Source: GCA-002731945 sp913047775 (GTDB lineage Bacteria > Pseudomonadota > Alphaproteobacteria > MED-G09). From it: 17,322 nt of DNA. Where the stretch lies: positions 1 to 17,322 of the forward strand of contig CAJWUE010000030.1 in assembly GCA_913047775.1 (NCBI GenBank). Reading direction: 5' to 3'. The notes beneath the pieces were generated by a model. It saw only the letters and a list, made by a program, of their open reading frames with translations, made no database searches and was not told where the DNA came from. Positions 7,745 to 14,141 of this stretch are shown piece by piece (positions within the stretch are counted from its first letter, which is position 1; each line of letters opens with the position of its first letter). Position numbers and translations under genes: made by a program.

Positions 7745-9004
7745 ATGTATGACAAAATAAAGAAAATTATCATTTTTTTTACTTTTGGTATTTTTTCAAT
7801 ACTAAATAATGATACTGGTATAAGAGCTGAAATTATTCTTACACCTGGACCGGATTCCTACGAGGTACTGCAAGAAGCTTTAATTTTGGCAGAACCTAAT
7901 AGTGAAATTTTTTTGTCGGAAGGAGTATATGAATTCGAAGATGGTTTATCTTTGGATGTAGATAATGTTACGATTTCAGGTGCTGGAATAGATAAAACAA
8001 TTTTATCGTTTAAAAAACAAAAATCTGGTTCCCAGGGACTATTGATCACTAGTGATGGTATTACTTTAAGAGACTTTGCGGTTGAGGATACAATTGGCGA
8101 TGCCATTGTAGCAAAAAAAGTTCAAGGAATAAGATTTATTCGTATAAGAACAGAATGGACAGGTGGGCCAAAATCAACCAACGGCGCTTATGGAATCTAT
8201 CCTGTAGAAAGTACTGATGTTTTAATTGACAGTTGTATTGCCATTGGGGCATCGGATGCAGGAATATATGTTGGTCAATCAGAACGTATTAAGGTCATAA
8301 ACAGTGAAGCAAGATATAATGTTGCAGGTATTGAAATCGAAAATAGTTACCATGCTGAAGTAACGGGAAATATCGCCCAACATAATACTGGCGGTATACT
8401 TGTTTTCGATCTGCCCAACCTTCCCAAACAAGGAGGCCATGACATCCTTATCGCACAAAATGAAGTCTTGGATAATGATACACCAAATTTTGCTCCCGAA
8501 GGAAATATAGTGGGAAAGACCCCCAATGGTACAGGAATTATGGTTATGGCCAACGAAAGAGTTGAGGTTAGGAACAACAGAATCTCTGGGAACGCTACGG
8601 CAGGGATATTAGTTGTTAGTTATCTTGATGATTATGATGACAAAAATTATAATCCTCTTCCAAACGCCATATTTATTCACAATAATAAGTTAAACAATAA
8701 CGGTTTTAATATCGACAAGGATAGGGCTGCTCCTATAGCTGAAATTGTCGAGGGAAAGGCCCCGGAAATTATCTGGGATGGGGTTACGAAGATTAGCGAG
8801 TGGCTTGGATTTGGTGGATCAAAGAGATTAATTCTGGGGGAAAATTTTAAGGACGATGGAACAAGAGTCGAAATGATAAATTTAAATTTAATATCATATG
8901 CCTTAATACCATGGTTTCATTCTCCCAATAAAAATTATAATAATTACGAAGGTAAGATGCCTCCTATCGATAAAGTTAATTTTAAAACTAAATGGTCTAA
9001 TTGA
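7745..9004 (+). CDS. Secreted parallel beta-helix repeat protein, partner of a diheme cytochrome
   Basis: This 419-residue protein has a signal peptide: basic MYDKIKK, a hydrophobic stretch at about 8-20, and a likely cleavage after IRA at residue 28. From about 38 to 320 it shows right-handed parallel beta-helix repeats of roughly 22 residues, seen most clearly at 155-225 where units such as GIYVGQSERIKVINSEARYN and GIEIENSYHAEVTGNIAQHN alternate. I recognise it as the family modelled as TIGR03805, which occurs next to the diheme family TIGR03806 (HNE_0200/SO_2930 type); this is from memory, not a search. The function is unknown. The fold resembles NosD-like and polysaccharide-active proteins, but no catalytic residues can be assigned. 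Its TGA overlaps the start of the next gene by four bases (TTGA), implying coupled translation. Location should be periplasm or outer envelope. Confidence 0.85.
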   Translation: MYDKIKKIIIFFTFGIFSILNNDTGIRAEIILTPGPDSYEVLQEALILAEPNSEIFLSEGVYEFEDGLSLDVDNVTISGAGIDKTILSFKKQKSGSQGLLITSDGITLRDFAVEDTIGDAIVAKKVQGIRFIRIRTEWTGGPKSTNGAYGIYPVESTDVLIDSCIAIGASDAGIYVGQSERIKVINSEARYNVAGIEIENSYHAEVTGNIAQHNTGGILVFDLPNLPKQGGHDILIAQNEVLDNDTPNFAPEGNIVGKTPNGTGIMVMANERVEVRNNRISGNATAGILVVSYLDDYDDKNYNPLPNAIFIHNNKLNNNGFNIDKDRAAPIAEIVEGKAPEIIWDGVTKISEWLGFGGSKRLILGENFKDDGTRVEMINLNLISYALIPWFHSPNKNYNNYEGKMPPIDKVNFKTKWSN

Positions 9005-10011
9005 AAAAATTTTTATTATTAATAATTTTTCTTTTTTTTGCCTCGGACACTGTCTTTGCTGCTCACAAATATTTATCCGAATATAATTTCTTTGTGAATT
9101 TGAAGAATCAAATACCTTCTCAAGGTGTCATCCCTTATGGGATAGCTAATCCTCTTTTTTCAGATTATGCCTACAAGCTTCGTTTTATACACATGGGCGC
9201 AAGTAGTTCAGCGGTATATAATTACGAAGAAGTTTTTGAATTTCCCAAAGGAACAACAATTATAAAGACCTTTGCCTACCCAGTTGATGAAAGAGATAAA
9301 GAATCTGGATTAATTTTGCTAGAAACACGGCTTCTTGTTCATGAAGAAGATGGTTGGAAGCCATATAACTATATATGGAATCAACAACAAACAGATGCAA
9401 AATTGAAAGTAACTGGACATACTTTCCAAATTGAATGGACAAATGTGGTCGGTAAGAAAAAGAAAGTAAGATATAGAGCCCCGAATATTAATCAATGTAA
9501 ATCTTGTCATGAAATCGATAATAGAATAATGCCTATCGGCCCTAAAGGAAGAAATATGAATATCAATTTCGGCTACTATAGTGGTCAAGAAAATCAGATT
9601 CAATATTGGTCAAGAAATATGATTTTAAAAAATATTCCTAAACGTCTGAAGTCAAATCCTGCAATCTGGAATAATAATATGTTTCCTATTGAAGACAGAG
9701 CTCGTTCATATCTTGATGCTAATTGTGCTCACTGTCACAGAAGAGGCGGATCCGCTAGTAGCTCTGGTTTCTATTTAGATCTTGAAGAAAAAGTTCCTGT
9801 GACACTTGGTATCAAAAAAAGACCAGTAGCTGCAGGAAGGGGGAGTGGCAATTTTAAATACATAATTGAACCGGGAAATGCAAAAGAATCTATCCTCTTG
9901 TTTAGAATGATGTCTACTGATCCAGGTATTATGATGCCCGAATTAAGTCGCTCATTAAATCATGAAGAGGCAATCCCATTAATTGAAGAATGGATAAAAG
10001 AATTGAGATAG
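9001..10011 (+). CDS. SO_2930-like diheme c-type cytochrome
   Basis: A 336-residue exported protein. The N terminus is MKKFLLLIIF plus a hydrophobic core, with a likely cleavage after VFA (residue 20), so it should be periplasmic. Two c-type heme motifs are present, CKSCH (166-170) and CAHCH (242-246). The region before the hemes contains PLFSDYAYK, FPKGTTIIKTFAYP and ETRLLVHEEDGW, which I recognise as diagnostic of the SO_2930/HNE_0200 family (TIGR03806). Family members are encoded beside or fused to the beta-helix protein found directly upstream. The start is TTG at 9001-9003, inside the overlap with that gene; the position of the signal peptide supports it. The presumed role is electron transfer with the beta-helix partner, but donor, acceptor and substrate are unknown. 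Confidence 0.88.
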   Translation: MKKFLLLIIFLFFASDTVFAAHKYLSEYNFFVNLKNQIPSQGVIPYGIANPLFSDYAYKLRFIHMGASSSAVYNYEEVFEFPKGTTIIKTFAYPVDERDKESGLILLETRLLVHEEDGWKPYNYIWNQQQTDAKLKVTGHTFQIEWTNVVGKKKKVRYRAPNINQCKSCHEIDNRIMPIGPKGRNMNINFGYYSGQENQIQYWSRNMILKNIPKRLKSNPAIWNNNMFPIEDRARSYLDANCAHCHRRGGSASSSGFYLDLEEKVPVTLGIKKRPVAAGRGSGNFKYIIEPGNAKESILLFRMMSTDPGIMMPELSRSLNHEEAIPLIEEWIKELR

Positions 10012-10028
10012 GGAATCACTCTCTATCT
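10006..10028 (+). terminator. Possible hairpin after the diheme cytochrome gene
   Basis: AGATAGGG (10006-10013) can pair with CTCTATCT (10021-10028), with one G-U pair and a 7-nt loop. The stem overlaps the stop codon. The sequence that follows is AT-rich but lacks a clean T-run, so this is only a candidate terminator in the 62-nt convergent gap before the end of amt. Confidence 0.3.
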
Positions 10029-10073
10029 ATAATCTTAATTATTCTAGTCTACAATATCTCTCAAAAATAAAAA

Positions 10074-11285
10074 CTACGAACCACTGTTCGTCTCTCCATG
10101 AGTAGAGATATCAAGACCATCCTCTTCAACAGAAGATTCAACCCTTAATCCTATCAATGCCTTAACCACGAAAGCAATAACAGCCGTACCCACCACAGAC
10201 AAAGCAAGAACTGCTAATACTCCCTGTATTTGAACCGATAGTTGTGAGGCAGCATTCATACCATCAGCATATCCAGCGCCGCCAATATTAGAATCAACTA
10301 GAAATGAAACTAGAATTATCCCTAATGCACCACCTATTCCGTGAACTGCAAAAACATCTAAAGAGTCATCAATTTTCAGATTGTTTTTAACGATATTAAC
10401 GAACAAGTAACATAACGAGCCTGCTGAAGCTCCAATAATCAGGGCACCAATAGGGCCTACAGATCCCGAAGCAGGGGTTATAGAAGCTAGACCAGCGATA
10501 GTTCCCGTCACCAGTCCAATTAATGTTGGTTTTCCAAATCTTGCCCAATCAATTAGCATCCATACCAAAGAGGCTGTTGCTGCAGAAATATGAGTCACTA
10601 CCATTGCCATTCCGGCATTTCCATCAGCCGCTAAAGCGCTTCCGGCGTTAAAGCCAAACCAACCAACCCACAACATAGATGCACCGATCATTACCATGCT
10701 TGGATTATGTGGTGGATCAACTTGATGCGGAAAATTAGAACGAGGACCCAATATAGCGGCTAACACTAGAGCGGACGATCCTGCTGTTAAATGAACAACG
10801 AGACCTCCTGCAAAATCCAAAAGACCTGCCTGATATAACCAACCATTTCCTGACCATATCCAATGAGTAACGGGGGCATAAACTACAAGCAACCAAAGGG
10901 CGCTAAAAAGTAATACAGCACCAAATTTCATTCTTTCAACATAGGCCCCAACAATTAATGCTGGTGTAATAACGGCAAAAGTCATTTGAAAAGCAAAAAA
11001 TACTGTTTCTGGAATATCGCCTGAGAGAGTATCTCTCTCAACTCCCAAAAGAAAGAGTCTAGACGTATCTCCAATCCATGCGTTGCCATCTCCAAAAGCT
11101 AAGCTATATCCTATTGCAAGCCAAAGCAGTGACGCTAAACACGCAATTGAAATGCATTGCATTAAAACTGATAAAACATTTTTAGAACGAACCAAACCAC
11201 CATAAAACAAGGCAAGCCCTGGTAAGGTCATAAAAAGTACCAATGCGGTTGATGTTAAAATCCAAGCAGTATTTCCAGAATCCAT
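10074..11285 (-). CDS. amt: Ammonium transporter, Amt/MEP/Rh family
   Basis: An integral membrane ammonium channel with about 11 transmembrane helices, 403 residues from the chosen start. Conserved elements include LPGLALFYGGLVRSKN in the first helices, FAVITPALIVGAYVERMKF with the pore-lining Phe, THWIW, GWFGFNAGSAL and the C-terminal GLDISTHGE segment that normally contacts PII. The pore twin-histidine pair is H165 (VVHLTAG) and H315 (AVHGIGG). No signal peptide is evident. I place the start at ATG 11283-11285, since GGGGA (11295-11299) lies nine bases upstream; a TTG six bases earlier would leave only three. Unlike typical amtB loci, no glnK lies beside it: both flanks are visible and hold other genes. 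It converges with the diheme cytochrome gene. Confidence 0.95.
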   Translation of the reverse strand: MDSGNTAWILTSTALVLFMTLPGLALFYGGLVRSKNVLSVLMQCISIACLASLLWLAIGYSLAFGDGNAWIGDTSRLFLLGVERDTLSGDIPETVFFAFQMTFAVITPALIVGAYVERMKFGAVLLFSALWLLVVYAPVTHWIWSGNGWLYQAGLLDFAGGLVVHLTAGSSALVLAAILGPRSNFPHQVDPPHNPSMVMIGASMLWVGWFGFNAGSALAADGNAGMAMVVTHISAATASLVWMLIDWARFGKPTLIGLVTGTIAGLASITPASGSVGPIGALIIGASAGSLCYLFVNIVKNNLKIDDSLDVFAVHGIGGALGIILVSFLVDSNIGGAGYADGMNAASQLSVQIQGVLAVLALSVVGTAVIAFVVKALIGLRVESSVEEDGLDISTHGETNSGS

Positions 11286-11451
11286 TGTCAAATTTCCCCA
11301 TAAAAAAGATCAAAAAGATCATTAAATTTAATAAAATAAGAAATGATTATGACTAAAAACTATAGAGAAGTAAAACCCCTAAATATCAATAAACTGAACC
11401 TTGGTTAACACATGTTACACACTATGTTAAAAACGCTAGTATTTTTGATAT
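11286..11451 (-). promoter_or_regulatory. amt leader and promoter region downstream of pheA
   Basis: This 166-nt gap should hold the amt promoter. On the minus strand TTGATA (11389-11384) and TATAGT (11364-11359) resemble -35 and -10 boxes, but the 19-nt spacing is long. No sigma-54 box (GG-N10-GC) was found, so NtrC control is not supported. A palindrome TAACA-CA-TGTTA (11406-11417, plus orientation) is followed by another TGTTA at 11425-11429; the outer TTAACA (11405-11410) and TGTTAA (11425-11430) also form an inverted repeat. In the leader, the 9-mer AAAAAGATC is tandemly repeated (11303-11320), next to a 12-bp palindrome ATTAAATTTAAT (11321-11332). Functions are inferred. Confidence 0.35.
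11295..11299 (-). promoter_or_regulatory. Shine-Dalgarno that decides the amt start
   Basis: GGGGA on the minus strand lies nine bases before ATG 11285-11283 and only three before the alternative TTG at 11291-11289, which favours the ATG. Confidence 0.45.
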
Positions 11452-12276
11452 TTACCTTGCAGATGGATATACACCCAAAATTTTAACTTCTTCAGAATAA
11501 AAACTTAACTCTTCTATAGCAAGTTTGACTGATTCTTGATCGTTGTGGCCCTCTAAATCGGCATAAAATTGAGTTGATTGGAAACTGCCATCTACTTGAT
11601 AGCTTTCTAATTTCAACATATTGACTCCGTTAGTAGCAAATCCCCCCAAAGCCTTATATAAAGCCGAAGGTACATTCTTTACTTTGAAGATTATTGTAGT
11701 AATAGCTGGCCCTTCTTCAATCTTTGGCTTTTTGCCATCTTTGCTCAATATAAGAAATCGTGTCGTGTTTTTTCCAGTATCTTCCATATTTTTTTTCAAA
11801 ATATTTAGACCATATATTTCTGCAGCCAGAGGGGAAGCTATAGCTGAAATGCTTCTATCATTAGTCTCGGATATTTCTCTTGCCGAACCGGCCGTATCTG
11901 CGCCAACAATGGGATCCAAGCCCAAATCTTCTATAGTCTTTCTACATTGGCTAAGCGCCATTTCATGACTCTGGACAGTCTTTAGATCTTCGAGAGTAGC
12001 TCCCTTCTTGGCAATAAGACAATGTTCAATCTTAAGAAAATATTCTCCTATAATCTGCAAATTAGATACAGGCATAAGCCTATGAATATCTGAAACTCTT
12101 CCTGCAATGGAATTCTCTATAGGTATCATAGCAAATTCAGCTCCTTGGTTCTCTAAGGCTTTAAAAACCTGATCAAAGGTTTTTAGCGCCAAGGGTTCCA
12201 TATCTGAACGATACAATCTACAGGCGATATGGGAATTTGCACCTGGCTCTCCCTGATAAGCTATTCTGTCAGACAT
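11452..12276 (-). CDS. pheA: Prephenate dehydratase (monofunctional, with ACT domain)
   Basis: PheA converts prephenate to phenylpyruvate, the committed step to phenylalanine. The 274 residues form a catalytic periplasmic-binding-like domain (about 4-178) and an ACT regulatory domain (about 192-272); there is no chorismate mutase fusion, as is usual in Alphaproteobacteria. Motifs: AYQGEPGANSH (6-16), IPIENSIAGRV (51-61) and the catalytic NTTRFLIL (170-177). The ACT domain has VPSALYKALGGF and LESYQ (223-227); the latter is the counterpart of the ESRP motif that binds phenylalanine, so feedback inhibition is likely though the motif is divergent. It starts two bases after the kdsB stop, forming a kdsB-pheA operon that is widespread in Alphaproteobacteria. 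Confidence 0.95.
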   Translation of the reverse strand: MSDRIAYQGEPGANSHIACRLYRSDMEPLALKTFDQVFKALENQGAEFAMIPIENSIAGRVSDIHRLMPVSNLQIIGEYFLKIEHCLIAKKGATLEDLKTVQSHEMALSQCRKTIEDLGLDPIVGADTAGSAREISETNDRSISAIASPLAAEIYGLNILKKNMEDTGKNTTRFLILSKDGKKPKIEEGPAITTIIFKVKNVPSALYKALGGFATNGVNMLKLESYQVDGSFQSTQFYADLEGHNDQESVKLAIEELSFYSEEVKILGVYPSAR

Positions 12277-12278
12277 TC

Positions 12279-13004
12279 TTACTCTCCCATTTTCTTTCTG
12301 ATTAGATTTAGATCCTCTTCTGTGTCAACTCCCACAGGAATGTTATCTATTAGTTCGATTGAAATTACCATATTATTATCTAAGGCTCTAAGCTGTTCTA
12401 GCTTCTTCTTTTTTTCTCTAACAGATTGTTTTAAATGAACAAATCTCTCCAAAGCCTGTCTTCTATATCCATAAACACCAATATGATGATAAATGCCACC
12501 ATTCTTTTTATCGTCTATCGTCCGGACAAAATCATCCACTTTTTTGCTACGTTTATAATCTCTTACAATAGCCTTAACCACATTGGGATTATCAATATCA
12601 TTGGGCCCAATATTAGCGCCAAGAGTAGATATATCTGTAGATTCATCCGAGTATAATAATAAGAGAATTTTTTTGATTGCATCTTTTTTGATATTGGGTA
12701 GATCACCTTGTAAATTAATAATATTTTCATAATTTTTTTCCGGATCAAAAATATTAAGGGCTTCGTGGATTCTGTCTGATCCGGATGGATGAGATGATTT
12801 CGTTAATATAGCTTCACCTCCATGTTTTTTTATAACTTCACATATTTCTTTATCACCGGCAGCAACTATAACCTCTCCACAATCTGCTTCTAAGGCTCTA
12901 TGATAAACATGTACAATCATGGGTAAACCTTCTATTTCGGCCAAAGGCTTTCCTGGTAATCGTGAAGATTCCATTCTGCTGGGTATAATTATTACATTTT
13001 TCAT
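12279..13004 (-). CDS. kdsB: 3-deoxy-manno-octulosonate cytidylyltransferase (CMP-Kdo synthetase)
   Basis: KdsB activates Kdo with CTP to CMP-Kdo for the inner core of lipopolysaccharide, so the organism makes Kdo-containing LPS. It has 241 residues (family about 245-250). The N-terminal nucleotide-binding signature is IIPSRMESSRLPGKPL (6-21). SSHPSGSDRIHEA (70-82) contacts CTP, and INLQGDLPNI (96-105) holds the metal-binding D101. The later blocks HHIGVYGYRRQALERFV and EKKKKLEQLRAL, and the closing IPVGVDTEEDL, are family hallmarks. It is the first gene of a kdsB-pheA operon, divergent from the CycM-like cytochrome across a 100-bp gap in which I see no convincing promoter or palindrome. Confidence 0.96.
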   Translation of the reverse strand: MKNVIIIPSRMESSRLPGKPLAEIEGLPMIVHVYHRALEADCGEVIVAAGDKEICEVIKKHGGEAILTKSSHPSGSDRIHEALNIFDPEKNYENIINLQGDLPNIKKDAIKKILLLLYSDESTDISTLGANIGPNDIDNPNVVKAIVRDYKRSKKVDDFVRTIDDKKNGGIYHHIGVYGYRRQALERFVHLKQSVREKKKKLEQLRALDNNMVISIELIDNIPVGVDTEEDLNLIRKKMGE

Positions 13005-13104
13005 ATTGCTATTCTATTCGATTAAATTTATTAAGTATCCGTAAAGATTATCTCATATTCAAATAATTATTGAAAATTATGATAAAGAGAAAAGAAACTT
13101 AAGA

Positions 13105-14016
13105 ATGAAATTTAAAGATATAAATAAATTTTTCCTCTCTTTATTAATTGTTTTTGCATCACTTTGGGGACTTAATAGTATCAGCAATAAGATTTTCCAA
13201 ATGGATTCGATTGATTCCATGGGTAAGGAAGAAATCTATGCCAAGGCTCTTGTCGAAGCTGAAAGGCTAAAAAGGCTTCATGATGAAGTAAATAAAGATT
13301 TATTGCTTGTTGAAAGAACTGTTACTCATACTGTCTTGGGGAGAAGTGAACTAAAAAATAAAATAAAAGAAAAGGAAGAATTGGCTAAGAAAACCAAAAC
13401 CATGACAACCTTGGAGGGTATAAAATCGGAAATTAGAATTCTTGAAAATGAGCTTAAAAATATTATCGTTAGTAAGTCACATAAGATTCTTGGTAGAGGT
13501 GACATACAAAGAAGAATTGATAGAAAAGAAAAAGAAATTTCAATATTAAGGGCAATAAGCTCAACATTCGCAGAAAATATTGACACAAGTGAAATAGCTA
13601 TGGCGTCAAATATAACAACGAATCAAGAAATAAACTTAGAAGAAAAACCTAAGTTGACTTTCGAACAAATGTTAGCATCAGCATCAGTTGATAAAGGAAA
13701 GAAAGTATCAATGAAATGCACTGCATGTCATGGTTTTGAACTTAATGGACAAAACCGAATTGGACCAAATTTGTGGGCTATATTGAATACGGAAAAAGCA
13801 TCAAAAGAAAATTTCAAATATTCGAATTCACTTAAATCCTTGGGAGGAAACTGGACTATAGAAGATATAAATCTTTACCTTAAAAGCCCAAGGAAATACG
13901 CTCCGGGTAATGCTATGGCATTTGCTGGACTTAGAAAGGATAAAGATAGAGCCAATTTGATAGCTTATTTAAATTCCTTATCCGAAAACCCACTTTCACT
14001 AGTCGGTGCAGATTGA
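13105..14016 (+). CDS. Membrane-anchored class I cytochrome c, CycM-like, with a charged helical insertion
   Basis: The 303-residue protein begins with an uncleaved-looking membrane anchor (hydrophobic at about 9-23) and ends in a class I cytochrome c domain (about 195-295). Heme attachment is CTACH (205-209), RIGPNLWAI follows, and the axial methionine is probably M271 in PGNAMAFAGL. This domain and the position divergent from kdsB-pheA match CycM, the anchored cytochrome that passes electrons from the bc1 complex to terminal oxidase in Alphaproteobacteria. CycM proteins are normally about 180-210 residues; here about 130 extra Lys/Glu-rich, probably alpha-helical residues (40-170) separate anchor and heme. 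They contain a repeated unit, THTVLGRSELKNKIKEKEE (74-92) and SHKILGRGDIQRRIDRKEKE (125-144), spaced 51 residues apart. The domain should face the periplasm. Confidence 0.85.
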   Translation: MKFKDINKFFLSLLIVFASLWGLNSISNKIFQMDSIDSMGKEEIYAKALVEAERLKRLHDEVNKDLLLVERTVTHTVLGRSELKNKIKEKEELAKKTKTMTTLEGIKSEIRILENELKNIIVSKSHKILGRGDIQRRIDRKEKEISILRAISSTFAENIDTSEIAMASNITTNQEINLEEKPKLTFEQMLASASVDKGKKVSMKCTACHGFELNGQNRIGPNLWAILNTEKASKENFKYSNSLKSLGGNWTIEDINLYLKSPRKYAPGNAMAFAGLRKDKDRANLIAYLNSLSENPLSLVGAD

Positions 14017-14141
14017 TGAGGGTTACGTTACTTTTTTGTTGTTTTTATTAAATTTCGTGTTCTAATTATATTGATTAAAGGTATTAATTTATAATTAATA
14101 AATTGATTCAGACACATTAAATCTGAAAGTAAGGGGAAAAA
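14017..14141 (+). promoter_or_regulatory. Promoter region of the Rieske/NTF2 operon with a palindromic site
   Basis: A perfect TATAAT is at 14090-14095. No well-spaced -35 was found: TTGATT at 14071-14076 is only 13 nt away, although the same hexamer pairs with TTAATA (14095-14100) at 18 nt. Just downstream, TTCAGA (14107-14112) and TCTGAA (14122-14127) form a perfect inverted repeat with a 9-nt centre, which would lie near +5 to +25 if TATAAT is used. That is a good place for a repressor operator or a leader stem. No intrinsic terminator for the preceding cytochrome gene was recognised. Confidence 0.4.
14131..14137 (+). promoter_or_regulatory. Shine-Dalgarno that fixes the Rieske oxygenase TTG start
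   Basis: AAGGGGA is followed by a four-base A spacer and TTG at 14142-14144. The next in-frame ATG is codon 15, which lacks such a site, so TTG is preferred. Confidence 0.6.

Noticed and set aside
8347..8577. A 76-residue antisense frame in the beta-helix gene
   Set aside because: It arises from the codon pattern of the repeats; the forward frame has a signal peptide and clear repeats.
11431..11448. AAAAACGCTAGTATTTTT as a terminator for pheA
   Set aside because: The arms pair only through A/T outer bases and a CTAG centre with mismatches between, too weak for an intrinsic terminator.
11621..11968. A 115-residue open frame opposite pheA
   Set aside because: It is a shadow of the pheA coding strand; pheA has complete catalytic and ACT motifs on the other strand.
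14027..14052. A terminator after the CycM-like gene
   Set aside because: There is a T-rich stretch, but the GTTACGTTAC before it is a direct repeat, not an inverted one, so no stem forms.
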